DNA from: Salipiger abyssi
Lineage (GTDB): Bacteria > Pseudomonadota > Alphaproteobacteria > Rhodobacterales > Rhodobacteraceae
Assembly (NCBI RefSeq): GCF_017311415.1
Contig: NZ_JAEKIS010000004.1
Span: 1 to 64,000, forward strand
DNA: 64,000 bases
Reading direction: 5' to 3'
The position numbers were made by a program, and so were the translations under genes. The notes beneath the pieces were generated by a model. It saw only the letters and a program-made list of their open reading frames with translations. It was not told where the DNA came from and did not search any database. Shown piece after piece: positions 34,571 to 44,025 of the stretch; the stretch's first letter is position 1, and each line of letters begins with the position of its first letter.

Positions 34571-36364
34571 ATGACCGCCAAGATCCGCCCCCAGGACCTG
34601 CGTTCCGCCAAATGGTTCAACAATCCCGACGATCCGGAGATGACCGCGCTCTATCTGGAGCGCTACCTGAATTACGGGCTGACGCGCGAAGAGCTTCAGG
34701 GCGGTAAGCCGATCATTGGGATTGCCCAGACCGGTAGCGATCTGTCGCCCTGCAACCGCCACCATATCGAGTTGGCCAAGCGGGTGCGCGACGGCATCAT
34801 CGCCGCCGGCGGCATCCCGATGGAAATTCCGGTGCATCCGATTCAGGAGACCGGCAAGCGCCCCACGGCGAGCCTTGACCGCAACCTCGCCTATCTCGGG
34901 CTGGTCGAGGCGCTGCACGGCTATCCGATCGACGGTGTGGTGCTAACCATCGGCTGCGACAAGACCACGCCGGCGCTGCTGATGGCGGCGGCGACGGTGA
35001 ACATTCCCGCCATCGCCTTTTCGGTGGGTCCGATGCTGAACGGCTGGTTCAACGGCGAGCGCGCCGGGTCGGGCAGCGTGATCTGGAAGGCGCGCGAACA
35101 GCACGCGGCGGGCGAAATCGACGATGACGGGTTCTTCGATCTCGTGGCTTCGTCCGCGCCGTCGGTGGGCTATTGCAATACGATGGGCACCGCCTCGACG
35201 ATGAACTCGCTGGCCGAAATCCTGGGGATGCAGCTGCCCGGTTCCGCCGCGATCCCGGCGCCCTATCGCGAGCGCGGGCAGATGGCGCGGGCCACCGGCG
35301 CGCGCATCGTCGAGATGGTGTGGGAGGATCTGCGCCCGCTCGACATCCTGACGCGCGCGGCGTTCGAGAATGCCATTGTCGGCTGTTCGGCGCTTGGCGG
35401 CTCGACCAATGCGCCGATCCATATCAATGCGATTGCCGCCCATGCGGGCGTGACGCTCGACAATGACGACTGGCAGCGGCTGGGCCACAAGGTGCCGCTG
35501 CTGGCCAATATGCAGCCCGCCGGGATCTATCTGGGCGAGGATTTCCAGCGCGCGGGTGGCGTCCCCGCCATTCTGGGCGAACTGATCGAGGCCGGCCTGC
35601 TGCCGCATCCGCAGGCGGGCACTGTCGCGGGCCAGCCACTTTCGGCGGGGGCCATCCGCAGCCACGAGCCCGAGGTGGTGCGCCCGGTCGATGGCGCGCT
35701 GCTGGCGCATGCGGGGTTCATGAACCTCAAGGGCAATCTCTTCGACAGCGCGATCATGAAGACCTCGGTCATTTCCGAGGATTTCCGCGCCCGCTACCTG
35801 TCCAACCCCGACGACCCCGAGGCCTTCGAAGGCACGGTCTTTGTCTTCGACGGGCCGGAGCATTTCCACGCCACCATCGACGACCCGGCACTGGCGGTCG
35901 GGCCGGACGCGGTGCTGGTGATGCGCGGGGCGGGACCGCTGGGCTATCCCGGCGCGGCGGAGGTGGTGAACATGCGCCCGCCCGCCTATCTGCTGAAACA
36001 GGGCGTGCAGGCGCTGCCCTGCATCGGCGACGGGCGGCAATCGGGCACCTCCGGTTCGGCCTCGATCCTCAATGCCTCGCCCGAGGCGGCGGCGGGCGGC
36101 AATCTGGCGCTTTTGCGCAACGGCGACCGCATCCGCGTGGATCTGCGCAAGGGCCGGGTCGATGTGACGTTGACCGAGGCAGAGCTGGCCGAGCGTCGTG
36201 CGGCGCTGGATGCCGCTGGCGGCTATGCCGTGCCGGAAAGCCAGACGCCATGGCAGGCGATGTTCCGTGCCGGTGTGGCGCAGCTCTGCGACGGCATGGT
36301 GCTGAAGGGCGCGCCGGAGTTCCGCGATATCGCGCGCAAGCATATGCCGCGCAACAATCACTGA
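34571..36364 (+). CDS. IlvD/Edd family sugar-acid dehydratase (arabinonate/xylonate dehydratase-like)
   Basis: A 597-residue Fe-S dehydratase. The opening ([37 protein letters not shown]) is typical of the L-arabinonate/D-xylonate branch rather than dihydroxy-acid dehydratase. Candidate cluster cysteines are C61, C129 (TIGCDKT) and C202 ([11 protein letters not shown]). It converts an aldonic acid to a 2-keto-3-deoxy acid. AGGAGGTG lies seven bases before the ATG. It is followed 10 bases later by a KDG-kinase-like gene, so a short sugar-acid route is encoded. Exact substrate is unknown. Confidence 0.93.
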   Translation: MTAKIRPQDLRSAKWFNNPDDPEMTALYLERYLNYGLTREELQGGKPIIGIAQTGSDLSPCNRHHIELAKRVRDGIIAAGGIPMEIPVHPIQETGKRPTASLDRNLAYLGLVEALHGYPIDGVVLTIGCDKTTPALLMAAATVNIPAIAFSVGPMLNGWFNGERAGSGSVIWKAREQHAAGEIDDDGFFDLVASSAPSVGYCNTMGTASTMNSLAEILGMQLPGSAAIPAPYRERGQMARATGARIVEMVWEDLRPLDILTRAAFENAIVGCSALGGSTNAPIHINAIAAHAGVTLDNDDWQRLGHKVPLLANMQPAGIYLGEDFQRAGGVPAILGELIEAGLLPHPQAGTVAGQPLSAGAIRSHEPEVVRPVDGALLAHAGFMNLKGNLFDSAIMKTSVISEDFRARYLSNPDDPEAFEGTVFVFDGPEHFHATIDDPALAVGPDAVLVMRGAGPLGYPGAAEVVNMRPPAYLLKQGVQALPCIGDGRQSGTSGSASILNASPEAAAGGNLALLRNGDRIRVDLRKGRVDVTLTEAELAERRAALDAAGGYAVPESQTPWQAMFRAGVAQLCDGMVLKGAPEFRDIARKHMPRNNH

Positions 36365-36374
36365 GGAGGCGACG

Positions 36375-37283
36375 ATGCCAAGGCTGCTATCCGTGGGCGA
36401 GGCCCTTGTCGAACTGGCGCCCTCGGGCGAGCCGGGACTGTTTCGCGCGGGCCATGCGGGCGACACGCTGAACACTGCCTGGTATGCCCGCGCCATGCTG
36501 CCGTCCGACTGGCGGGTGGCCTATTACACCGGGGTCGGGGCGGACGAGCCTTCGGCGGGGCTGCGGGCGCTGCTGGAGGGTGCGGGGATCGAGGCCGACC
36601 GGCTCTTCACCCATCCCAAACGCACGCTGGGTCTCTACATGATCGCGCTGAAGGATGGCGAGCGCAGCTTTACCTATTGGCGTGACAGCTCTGCCGCGCG
36701 CACATTGGCAGAGGATCCGGCGCGGCTGGCGGCAGCGCTGGCGGGTTGCGACGTAATCCACCTTTCGGGCATCACCGTAGCGATCCTGCCGCAGGAGGAT
36801 CGCGACAATCTGCACGCGGCGCTGGCGGCGCTGCCCGAAACGGTGACCGTGGTCTTCGACCCGAACCTGCGTCCGCGCCTTTGGGAAGACGCCGAGACCA
36901 TGTGCCGCGAGGTGACGCGCTTTGCCGCGCTGGCGAGCATCGCATTGCCCAGTTTCGATGACGAGGCGGCGCATTTCGGCGATGCCGATCCGGAGGCGAC
37001 ACTCGCGCGCTATGGGGCGCTCGGCTGCGCCGAGGTGGTAGTGAAGAACGGCGAGGGGCCGGTGCATGTTGTTGCGCATGGCGTGCGGTTCGTCAGCATG
37101 CCCGATGCGGTGACCCGCCCGGTCGACACCACCGGGGCGGGGGACAGTTTCAACGGCGGCTATCTGGCGGCGCGACTGACGGGGGCCGAGGCACAAGAGG
37201 CGGTGGCCCAGGCGCAGGCGCTGGCGCGGAAGGTCGTTGGCTGGCGCGGGGCGCTGATGCCGTTCGACCGGATCACCGGCTGA
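36375..37283 (+). CDS. kdgK: 2-dehydro-3-deoxygluconokinase-like PfkB sugar kinase
   Basis: A 302-residue PfkB-family kinase. The ATP/anion-hole signature DTTGAGDSFNGGYLA lies near residue 250, and N-terminal GEALVELAP and GDTLNTAWYAR resemble KdgK. It would phosphorylate the keto-deoxy acid made by the dehydratase encoded just upstream. No KDPG aldolase gene is in the window, so the last step must be elsewhere. A terminator-like hairpin follows. Confidence 0.88.
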   Translation: MPRLLSVGEALVELAPSGEPGLFRAGHAGDTLNTAWYARAMLPSDWRVAYYTGVGADEPSAGLRALLEGAGIEADRLFTHPKRTLGLYMIALKDGERSFTYWRDSSAARTLAEDPARLAAALAGCDVIHLSGITVAILPQEDRDNLHAALAALPETVTVVFDPNLRPRLWEDAETMCREVTRFAALASIALPSFDDEAAHFGDADPEATLARYGALGCAEVVVKNGEGPVHVVAHGVRFVSMPDAVTRPVDTTGAGDSFNGGYLAARLTGAEAQEAVAQAQALARKVVGWRGALMPFDRITG

Positions 37284-37294
37284 GGGATATGAAC

Positions 37295-37323
37295 GGGCCG
37301 GCGCGGATCTTCCGCCCCGGTCC
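37295..37323. terminator. Hairpin between convergent kdgK and tctA (system 2)
   Basis: An imperfect stem with arms at 37295-37307 and 37311-37323 (one C-C mismatch and one G-T pair, 3-base loop) sits between the kdgK stop and the stop of the convergent tctA. No long U-tract on either strand, so termination strength is uncertain. Confidence 0.45.
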
Positions 37324-37340
37324 TTGTCCCTGTAGCCGTC

Positions 37341-38825
37341 TCAGCTCCGTTTGCGCGGGCGTACCGTTGTGATCGTCACATAGACCAGCATCACCGCCGC
37401 GATGGCGAGGATCGTCGCGCTGATCGGGCGTTCGAGAAAGATCATCGGCCCGTCGCGCGACAGCAGCAGCGCCCTGCGGAAGTTGTTCTCCAGCACCGGC
37501 CCGAGGATCATGCCGATGATGATCGGCGCCAGCGGGTAATTCGCCTTGCGCAGCACATAGCCGATCCCGCCAAAGGCCAGCATCACCCAGAGGTCGAAGA
37601 CCGAGTTTTGCAACGCATAGGTGCCTAGCGTCGAGAGCAGCAGCACCAGCGGCAGCAGCCAGGCCTTGGGCACTTTCAGCACGGTGCCAAAGAACGGCAC
37701 CAGCACAATGCCCAGCACGATCAGCACCACATTGCTGGCGAGATAGGCGAGAAAGATCCCGCCCGCTACATCGGCGTGGTACTGGAACAGCTCGGGGCCG
37801 GGGAAGAAGCCCAGCAGGAACAGCGCGCCCAGCAGCACCGCGGTCGAGGCGTCGCCCGGAATGCCCAGCGACAGGGTCGGGATCAGCGCGCCGCCGCAGG
37901 TGCCGTTATTGGCCGCTTCGGTGGCGACGACCCCGCCCTCGGCGCCCTCGCCATAGGCTTCCGCTTCCGAGGCCAGGCGCTTGGCCACCGCGTAGGAGAC
38001 AAAGGCGCTGACATCGCCGCCGGCGCCGGGAATGGCGCCAAGGCCGGTGCCCAGCAGCGCCGAGCGCACCACGTTCCAGCGGTGGTTGACGATCAGGCGG
38101 AAGGCGCGGAATGAGATGCGCAGCTTTTGGATCTGCGGGCGGTCGCGGAAATTGCCGCCCTCGATCTGCACGAACAGCTCCGAAAGCGCGAAGAGCCCGA
38201 CCACCACCGCTACGAGGTTCGGGCCCGAGGTCAGGTTGATCGTGCCGAAGGTGTAGCGATAGGCTTGGGTGAATTCGTCGGTGCCCACCGTCGCCACCGC
38301 CAGCCCGAGCCCGCCCGCCAGCATCCCCTTGATGGCCGAGCCTTCCGAGACCACGGCGATGGTCAGCAGTCCGAGCAGCGCCATGGCGGCATATTCCGGC
38401 GGCGCGAAATTCAGCGCGAAATCCGCCAGCACCGGCGAGAAGAAGATCAGCACGATGCCCGCGACCAGCCCACCCAGCGAGGAGGCGGTGATCGAGAGGC
38501 CTATCGCGTCCTGGCTGCGGCCCTTCTGCGCCAGCGGGTAGCCGTCAAAGAGCGTCGCGGCGGCCAGCGGCGTGCCGGGAATGCGCAGCAGAATGGCCGA
38601 GATCGAGCCCCCGGCGGAGCCACCGACATAGACCGCGATCAGCATCGCCATGGCGGGGATCGGGTCGAGATGGAACGCCACCGGCAGCAGCAGCACGATC
38701 CCCATCAGCGGCCCGAGCCCGGGCAGCACGCCGATGACGAGGCCGCCGATGATGCCGAGCACCGTCAGCAGCACGGAGGCGGGAGAGAAATAGAGGGGCG
38801 CGCCCTCAATCAGCAGGTCGAACAC
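37341..38825 (-). CDS. tctA: Tripartite tricarboxylate transporter permease TctA (system 2)
   Basis: A 494-residue TctA paralogue with the same signature loops as system 1: GVLPGLGPLMGIVLLLPVAFH, YVGGSAGGSISAILLRIPGTP, and later GAIPGAGGDVSAFVSYAVAKR with SLGIPGDASTAVLLGAL. About eleven membrane helices. Last gene of the sulfatase 2-tctC-tctB-tctA operon, 10 bases behind tctB. It is only moderately similar to the system 1 permease, so the two systems probably take different ligands. Confidence 0.95.
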   Translation of the reverse strand: MFDLLIEGAPLYFSPASVLLTVLGIIGGLVIGVLPGLGPLMGIVLLLPVAFHLDPIPAMAMLIAVYVGGSAGGSISAILLRIPGTPLAAATLFDGYPLAQKGRSQDAIGLSITASSLGGLVAGIVLIFFSPVLADFALNFAPPEYAAMALLGLLTIAVVSEGSAIKGMLAGGLGLAVATVGTDEFTQAYRYTFGTINLTSGPNLVAVVVGLFALSELFVQIEGGNFRDRPQIQKLRISFRAFRLIVNHRWNVVRSALLGTGLGAIPGAGGDVSAFVSYAVAKRLASEAEAYGEGAEGGVVATEAANNGTCGGALIPTLSLGIPGDASTAVLLGALFLLGFFPGPELFQYHADVAGGIFLAYLASNVVLIVLGIVLVPFFGTVLKVPKAWLLPLVLLLSTLGTYALQNSVFDLWVMLAFGGIGYVLRKANYPLAPIIIGMILGPVLENNFRRALLLSRDGPMIFLERPISATILAIAAVMLVYVTITTVRPRKRS

Positions 38826-38835
38826 GGGACGCGGC

Positions 38836-39324
38836 CTATCCGAACAGGGTGAAGTTGAAGATGCCGAGCGGCAGAACCACGTTCAGCAGCCCTTCGAACA
38901 CGGCGGCCACGATCAGCGTGGCCGCGATGGCGCCCGCCAGCGAAGCGATGGGGCCGAGGCCGAGCATTGCAAAGAGCAGCGTCAGCAGGACCGGCGTCGC
39001 GATGTAATAGCCCAGCCAGCCGAGGCACAGCAGATAGGCCACGAAAAGCGCGGTCGCGATCATGGCGAGCCGCGTGGTCGGCGTGGGATCGAGCGGCGAG
39101 TGCTGCGAGATCCGCCCGGCGACGATGCGCAGCGCGTTCACCGCGGTCAGCCCCAGCAGGATCCAGGCGATGATCGCGGGATAGGCGGCGGCGTTGGACA
39201 TCGGCCCGCCCGAGGCCACGCTCTGCTCGGTCAGGGAGGTCGCGTTCTGCCAGAAGATCAGCAGCGGCACCGCGCCGATCAGCAGCCAGGCAAGCCAGTC
39301 ATAGGCATGTTCACGCAGTTTCAT
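38836..39324 (-). CDS. tctB: Tripartite tricarboxylate transporter small subunit TctB (system 2)
   Basis: A 162-residue protein with four hydrophobic helices (DWLAWLLIGAVPLLIFW, AYPAIIAWILLGLTAVNAL and two more), fitting TctB. GGAAG precedes the ATG. It stands between tctC and tctA; the gap to tctC holds a hairpin at 39355-39381. Confidence 0.88.
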   Translation of the reverse strand: MKLREHAYDWLAWLLIGAVPLLIFWQNATSLTEQSVASGGPMSNAAAYPAIIAWILLGLTAVNALRIVAGRISQHSPLDPTPTTRLAMIATALFVAYLLCLGWLGYYIATPVLLTLLFAMLGLGPIASLAGAIAATLIVAAVFEGLLNVVLPLGIFNFTLFG

Positions 39325-39354
39325 GTTGGTCTTCCGGTTGCGGCGAAAGCAGGA

Positions 39355-39381
39355 CGGGCGGCCGCTGTAGCGTGCCGCCCG
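39355..39381 (-). other. Intercistronic hairpin after tctC (system 2)
   Basis: CGGGCGGC and GCCGCCCG form a perfect 8-bp stem with an 11-base loop 22 bases past the tctC stop and before tctB. No U-tract. Same kind of structure follows every other binding-protein gene in the window. Confidence 0.5.
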
Positions 39382-39403
39382 AACGCCTGTGCAAAGCGTC
39401 GGG

Positions 39404-40393
39404 TCAGAGCCCGTTCAGCTTCTCGGTTTCCCACTCGATGGCCTTTTGGCCGTGCTCCAGCTCGCCGGCGACGGCGCCGACGATTTCCTCGTACTGGTCG
39501 GGCGAAAAGCCGGTCGGCACATAGCCCATGTCCAGCAGGCGCTGATGCACGTCGTCGCGCTTCAGCGCTGCTTCCATGGCGTTGCGCAGGGTGGTCACGA
39601 CATCCTCGGGCGTGTCCTTGCGCACCAGCCACCAGTTCCAGCCCGAGGGGCTGAGATTGGCCATGCCGATATCGATATCGAATGCGCCGACCAGCGGTGC
39701 GCCGCCATAGGTGGTCGAGGCATCCTCCATGTCGGACAGCACCGCCAGCACCTTCATGTCGGCCTTGTTGACGTTGTAGACGCCGGGATTGGTGACCATG
39801 AAATCGAGGATGCCGCCGCGCATGTCGCGCACGGCCACGTCGATCTCGGGGTAGGGGACAAGCTGCGCAACGGTGTCGGTGGCCATCAGCGTCGCGGCGC
39901 CGACCATATGCGGGATGCCGCCCGCCACGCCGGGAGAATAGCGCAGATCGCCGGGGTTCTCTTTCATATAGGCGATGAGATCCGAGAGATCGTCGAAGCG
40001 GTCGTCATCGGCGCGCACGGCAATGGCAAAGCTGTTCGAGGTGGCCGACCACAGCGGGGTGAAGTCCTGATAGGTCCAGTCGGCATTGCCCTTCATCGGC
40101 TGGATGACCAGCGGCGCGACATAGCCGTCGAAGAGCGTATAGCCGTCGGCATCGCGCGACAGCGCGGTCTCGAACGCCTTCACGCCGCCCGCGCCGGGGG
40201 TCGAGACCACCGAGATGTTCACGCCCAGCTCCTCGCCCATGGCGTCGGCGATCACCTGGCTGGCTGCCATGGTGGCGCCCGGCGCCCAGGGGTAGATGCT
40301 TTCGATATTGCGCTCGGGAAATTCTGCCAGCGCGGGGCCGGCCAGAGCGGCAAGCCCGAGGGCCGCCGCGACGAGGCGAGATGTCAGTGTCAT
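39404..40393 (-). CDS. tctC: Tripartite tricarboxylate transporter binding protein TctC/Bug (system 2)
   Basis: A 329-residue periplasmic protein. Signal peptide TLTSRLVAAALGLAALAGPALAE; the family's glycine loop is altered to IYPWAPGATMAASQVIAD, and the later VSTPGAGGVKAFETALSRDADGYTL is Bug-like. It is a divergent member, so ligand preference likely differs from system 1. The ATG at 40393 has GGGAGGA six bases upstream; an earlier in-frame ATG at 40411 lies inside the sulfatase stop region and lacks a site. It is 14 bases behind sulfatase 2. Confidence 0.88.
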   Translation of the reverse strand: MTLTSRLVAAALGLAALAGPALAEFPERNIESIYPWAPGATMAASQVIADAMGEELGVNISVVSTPGAGGVKAFETALSRDADGYTLFDGYVAPLVIQPMKGNADWTYQDFTPLWSATSNSFAIAVRADDDRFDDLSDLIAYMKENPGDLRYSPGVAGGIPHMVGAATLMATDTVAQLVPYPEIDVAVRDMRGGILDFMVTNPGVYNVNKADMKVLAVLSDMEDASTTYGGAPLVGAFDIDIGMANLSPSGWNWWLVRKDTPEDVVTTLRNAMEAALKRDDVHQRLLDMGYVPTGFSPDQYEEIVGAVAGELEHGQKAIEWETEKLNGL

Positions 40394-40407
40394 GATGTTC
40401 CTCCCAA

Positions 40408-41937
40408 TCATGCGGTTTCTTTCAGGGTCAGCCCGTACCAGTCATAGGTTTCTGCGGGCGCGTCATGTGCGCGGAATTCGGCGGCGGCCTGCGCCACGAG
40501 GCGGGCCTGCACCGCCGGATTTGTCACCGGCGCTTTCTGCGCCGGATCGGCGGCGAGGTCGTAGAGCCGGGTGACGTCGTCGTCAAAGCCCAGACCGTCG
40601 TTCATCGGCACGCGCTTGGCGTCGGGCAGGGCGTCGATGGCCATCAGCGGCACGCCCTTGGTAAAGTCGAAGCCCGGCACCATGTGGGCGGTCTTCAGCT
40701 CGGCGGCGGTGAAATGCCCGGTCATGTGCTGTGGCGCGAGCGTGTATTCCTTCAGCCCCGGGGCGCGCCAGTCCACCGGGTAGTGATAGAGCACATGCCG
40801 CCCGTCGGCGATGCCCACCGGCCCGCCGAAGATGCCGAACACCGCGCTGTCCCGTACCTTGCCGGACGTGCCCGCCAGCAGCGGCGCGAGGTCATGCGCG
40901 CGCACCTCCGGCGGCAGCGCGGCGCCGTGCAGCCCCAGCAGGGTCGGCATGATGTCGGGCGTCTGGGTGACCGCATCGCAGCGGGTGCCGGCGGCCTGCG
41001 GATTGCGCGGATCGTGGATCATCAGCGGGATGTGGCTGATTTCCTCGTAATAGGGCATCCGGCATTTGCCCCACCAGCCATGCTCCGACAGCAGGAAGCC
41101 GTGGTCGGTGGTGACCACGAGCGCGGTGTCCTTCCACATGTCGTGCCGGTCGAAATAATCCAGCAGGCGCCCCAGATACTCGTCGCACATCGCCACCAGC
41201 GCGGCGTAGTTGGCGCGGATCTCGTCGATCTCGGCCGGATTTTCGGTGACGCGGGCATAATAGGGCCAGTCGAGCGCGCCGCCGTTGTAACCGGTGGGGA
41301 AGGCGTCGCGGAAGCGTTCGGGCGCGTGGAACGGCTCGTGCGGGTCGAAACATTCCAGCATCAGCAGCCAGTCGTCCGCATCGCGGTTGCGGTCGAGGAA
41401 ATCGAAGCCCGCGGCAAAGCATTTCGGGCCGGGGAAATCGGCCTCGTCCTGCATGACCTCGCGGTTCACCATATGCTGGAACCGCTTGCTGGAGCGGTCG
41501 AGCGGATAGTGTTTCTCCGAGAACTCACGGCGGAATTTCTCCAGCGGCGGCGCCACCATCGGCACCCAGGGGTCGTATTCTTGCCCGCGGATGAACTCCC
41601 AGCTGTCGAAACGGGTGTGAAAGCCCGCGCCGCCATCCTCGAAGTAATGCACATGATCGGTGATGAGGTGCGAATAGACGCCCTTGTCGCGCAGGCAGTC
41701 GGCAAAGGAGTTGTCGAAGGCTTCGAGCGGCCCCCAGGAGCGGTGCATGAAGTTCAGCCGCCCGGTGTGAAGATCGCGCCGCGCGGGCATGCAGGGCAGG
41801 GAGCCGGTGTAATGCTGATCGAAGCTCATCGAACGCGCGGCGAGCCGGTCGAAATTCGGCGTGGCGATGGCATCGCCGCCGTAAGCGCCAAGCGCCGAGC
41901 GATTCAGGCTGTCGAAAAGCAGGAAAACTGTGCGCAT
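40408..41937 (-). CDS. Sulfatase, type I (formylglycine) family, no signal peptide (sulfatase 2)
   Basis: A 509-residue sulfatase with modification motif CMPAR at C49, an N-terminal metal aspartate in FLLFDSLNR (D9) and a second metal motif TTDHGFLLSEHG. No signal peptide, hence cytoplasmic. It differs clearly from sulfatases 1 and 4 outside the motifs. It is the first gene of the operon continuing with tctC-tctB-tctA, and faces a LysR gene. The local gene order (sulfatase first) differs from system 1 (sulfatase second). Confidence 0.92.
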   Translation of the reverse strand: MRTVFLLFDSLNRSALGAYGGDAIATPNFDRLAARSMSFDQHYTGSLPCMPARRDLHTGRLNFMHRSWGPLEAFDNSFADCLRDKGVYSHLITDHVHYFEDGGAGFHTRFDSWEFIRGQEYDPWVPMVAPPLEKFRREFSEKHYPLDRSSKRFQHMVNREVMQDEADFPGPKCFAAGFDFLDRNRDADDWLLMLECFDPHEPFHAPERFRDAFPTGYNGGALDWPYYARVTENPAEIDEIRANYAALVAMCDEYLGRLLDYFDRHDMWKDTALVVTTDHGFLLSEHGWWGKCRMPYYEEISHIPLMIHDPRNPQAAGTRCDAVTQTPDIMPTLLGLHGAALPPEVRAHDLAPLLAGTSGKVRDSAVFGIFGGPVGIADGRHVLYHYPVDWRAPGLKEYTLAPQHMTGHFTAAELKTAHMVPGFDFTKGVPLMAIDALPDAKRVPMNDGLGFDDDVTRLYDLAADPAQKAPVTNPAVQARLVAQAAAEFRAHDAPAETYDWYGLTLKETA

Positions 41938-41973
41938 GGCTCCTCCGGTCCGGACGGGACCATGGACGAAATA

Positions 41974-42015
41974 TAACGATAGTGTAAAATAGAAATGTAG
42001 CTGTTAGCGATACAG
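41974..42015. promoter_or_regulatory. Putative LysR-controlled divergent promoter region (system 2)
   Basis: In the 89-base gap between sulfatase 2 and its LysR gene, direct repeats TAACGATA (41974-41981) and TAGCGATA (42005-42012) are 31 bases apart, about three helical turns. The second lies in a CTGT-N7-ACAG inverted repeat (42001-42015). Candidate regulator sites; weaker than the boxes of the other two LysR genes. Confidence 0.4.
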
Positions 42016-42026
42016 AGAATTTATCA

Positions 42027-42956
42027 ATGTCCTCCTTCGATGCCTTCCTGAACCGCCGGCTGCTGCATTTCCTGGCCACCGCCGATGCGGGCAACATCCA
42101 CCGTGCGGCGGAAACGCTTGGCCTGTCGCAACCGGCGCTGACCGTCAGCCTGCGCAATCTCGAACAGGATATCGACGCGACGCTTTTCGAGCGCTCGGTC
42201 AAGGGGGTTACGCTGACCCCGGCGGGAGAGCTGTTCTACCGCCACGCGGGCGCGTTGCGCACCGCCTCGCGTCAGGCGCAGGACGAGCTGAAGGCGCTGC
42301 GCACCGGCGAGGCAGGCACGCTGCGCATCGGCGCGGGGGTGGCCTGGTCGGCGACGGTGCTGCCGCAGGTGCTGCGCGATTTGCGGCGGGATTATCCGGG
42401 CCTTGCCATCGACCTTCTGACCGGGGTGGGCGATCAGCTTGCCATGCAGTTCGCCGAAGGGCGCATTGACCTGCTGCTGGTGGCGGGCGGGCTGGCCGGT
42501 CACGAGCTGAGCGATGCGCGGCGCGAACAGCTTGTGACCCTGCCGATGCGGCTGGTCGTGTCGCATGATCACCCGCTGGTGGGGCGCGGGCCGGTCGGGG
42601 TCCGGCAGCTCGCGGGGTATGACTGGGTCGGCTTTTACGACGACGACAGTTTCGTGCAGCTTGCGGCTTTGCTGACGGCGCGCCACGGGCTGGCGCCGCC
42701 GCGCATGGCGATGCGGGCGAATTCGGTCGCCGCGCTCAGCACCTTTGTGCGCGGCACGGATGCGGTGATGGTGGTGATCTCGTCGCTGGCCTCGGCGATG
42801 CGCGACGACGACCTGGTGACGCTGCCGCTCGAAGAGCCGCTCTGGGACATGCCGGTCAGCCTGTGCTGCCGCGAGCTGGTGGCCGGCCGTCCGGTGACGC
42901 GGGACTTCACCGAGAGGCTGCGTCGCGCCATCCTGGCGGCGGTCGAGGGCGGCTAG
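42027..42956 (+). CDS. LysR family transcriptional regulator (sulfatase/TTT system 2)
   Basis: A 309-residue LysR protein: winged helix with NIHRAAETLGLSQPALTVSLRNLEQDIDATLFERSVKGVTLTPAGE and a C-terminal effector domain. Divergent from the sulfatase 2 operon and its likely regulator. Its stop overlaps the stop of the convergent FGE gene by two bases. Confidence 0.92.
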   Translation: MSSFDAFLNRRLLHFLATADAGNIHRAAETLGLSQPALTVSLRNLEQDIDATLFERSVKGVTLTPAGELFYRHAGALRTASRQAQDELKALRTGEAGTLRIGAGVAWSATVLPQVLRDLRRDYPGLAIDLLTGVGDQLAMQFAEGRIDLLLVAGGLAGHELSDARREQLVTLPMRLVVSHDHPLVGRGPVGVRQLAGYDWVGFYDDDSFVQLAALLTARHGLAPPRMAMRANSVAALSTFVRGTDAVMVVISSLASAMRDDDLVTLPLEEPLWDMPVSLCCRELVAGRPVTRDFTERLRRAILAAVEGG

Positions 42957-43918
42957 CCCGCGTCGGCGGCCACCCGGAACCCGCTGTTCGAGGTCGAGCT
43001 GTCGGGGTCATTCCTGGTGCGGGAATGGACGTGGTAGCGGTCGCAATAGCTGACATGGCAGAGGAAGGATCCGCCGCGCTGCACCTTGCCCGTGCCGCTC
43101 TCGGGGCCCTTGGGGTTGCGCAGCGGGCCGGGGCCGGGTGCGCGCGGGCCGAACCAGTCGGCGACCCATTCCCAGACATTGCCGGTCATATTGTAGAGCC
43201 CGTAGCCGTTCGGCTCATAGGCGGTGACGGGGGCGGTGCCGACAAAGCCGTCCTCGGCGCTGTTCTCGTCGGGAAAGCGGCCCTGCCAGGTGTTCATGGC
43301 ATAAGCGCCGCCGGGCACCAGCTCATTGCCCCAGGGGAATTTCTTGTTGACCAGCCCGCCGCGTCCGGCACGCTCCCATTCGGCTTCGCTCGGCAGGCGC
43401 AGCCCGGCCCAGCGGGTATAGGCCAGCGCGTCGTACCAGGTGATATGCGTCGCCGGATGGTCTTCGCGGGTCGTCACATCGCTGCCGGGGCCTTCGGGCG
43501 CGGCCCAGTAGGCGCCATCGACCTTGCGCCACCAGCGCAGGCCCGGCGGATGCTCGGGCCAGTCGTCGGCGCACGCCAGCAGCAGGTGAAAGACATAGCT
43601 CCAGCCCTCGTGCTCGGCGACCGTGCGGTATCTGGTGGCGGCCACGAAACGCGCGAATTCGGCATTGGTGACGGCGGTCGCCGAGATGCGGAACGGGTCG
43701 AGCCGCACCCGGCGGCGCGGGCTGTCGAGATCGGCGGCAAAGGTCGATTTGCGCGCCCCCATCTCGAAGAAACCGCCGGGGATCGGGCGCAGCTCCGCAG
43801 CCAGCGCGGCCCGGGTGCTGTCATCGGCAGGGCCGATCGCAAGCGCCCGGCGCAGATGCGCGTCGGTGATCTGCTCACCGCCGGCGGGGGCACAACAGGT
43901 CGGTTTTTCCTCGGTCAT
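42953..43918 (-). CDS. Formylglycine-generating enzyme (sulfatase-modifying factor)
   Basis: A 321-residue FGE-sulfatase domain protein. Both catalytic cysteines of true FGE are present as CHVSYC (C287, C292), followed by the RYHVHSRTRNDPDSSTSNSGFR segment that closely follows the human SUMF1 pattern. The protein oxidises the cysteine of CxPxR motifs to formylglycine with oxygen and copper, activating sulfatases. No signal peptide, which matches the cytoplasmic sulfatases here. ATG at 43918 was chosen on family length; an ATG at 43969 is possible and neither has a clear ribosome site. It is the only FGE in the window and can serve all four sulfatases. Confidence 0.94.
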   Translation of the reverse strand: MTEEKPTCCAPAGGEQITDAHLRRALAIGPADDSTRAALAAELRPIPGGFFEMGARKSTFAADLDSPRRRVRLDPFRISATAVTNAEFARFVAATRYRTVAEHEGWSYVFHLLLACADDWPEHPPGLRWWRKVDGAYWAAPEGPGSDVTTREDHPATHITWYDALAYTRWAGLRLPSEAEWERAGRGGLVNKKFPWGNELVPGGAYAMNTWQGRFPDENSAEDGFVGTAPVTAYEPNGYGLYNMTGNVWEWVADWFGPRAPGPGPLRNPKGPESGTGKVQRGGSFLCHVSYCDRYHVHSRTRNDPDSSTSNSGFRVAADAG

Positions 43919-44025
43919 GGGGAGGCTTTCGTTCAGCAAGCAGGAGCGGTTGCTCTTATAGGAGCCCATGCGCGCCGGGCCAAGGCGGCATATCCGCCCG
44001 CCGGATAGGCGCGGCGGACCGGCCG

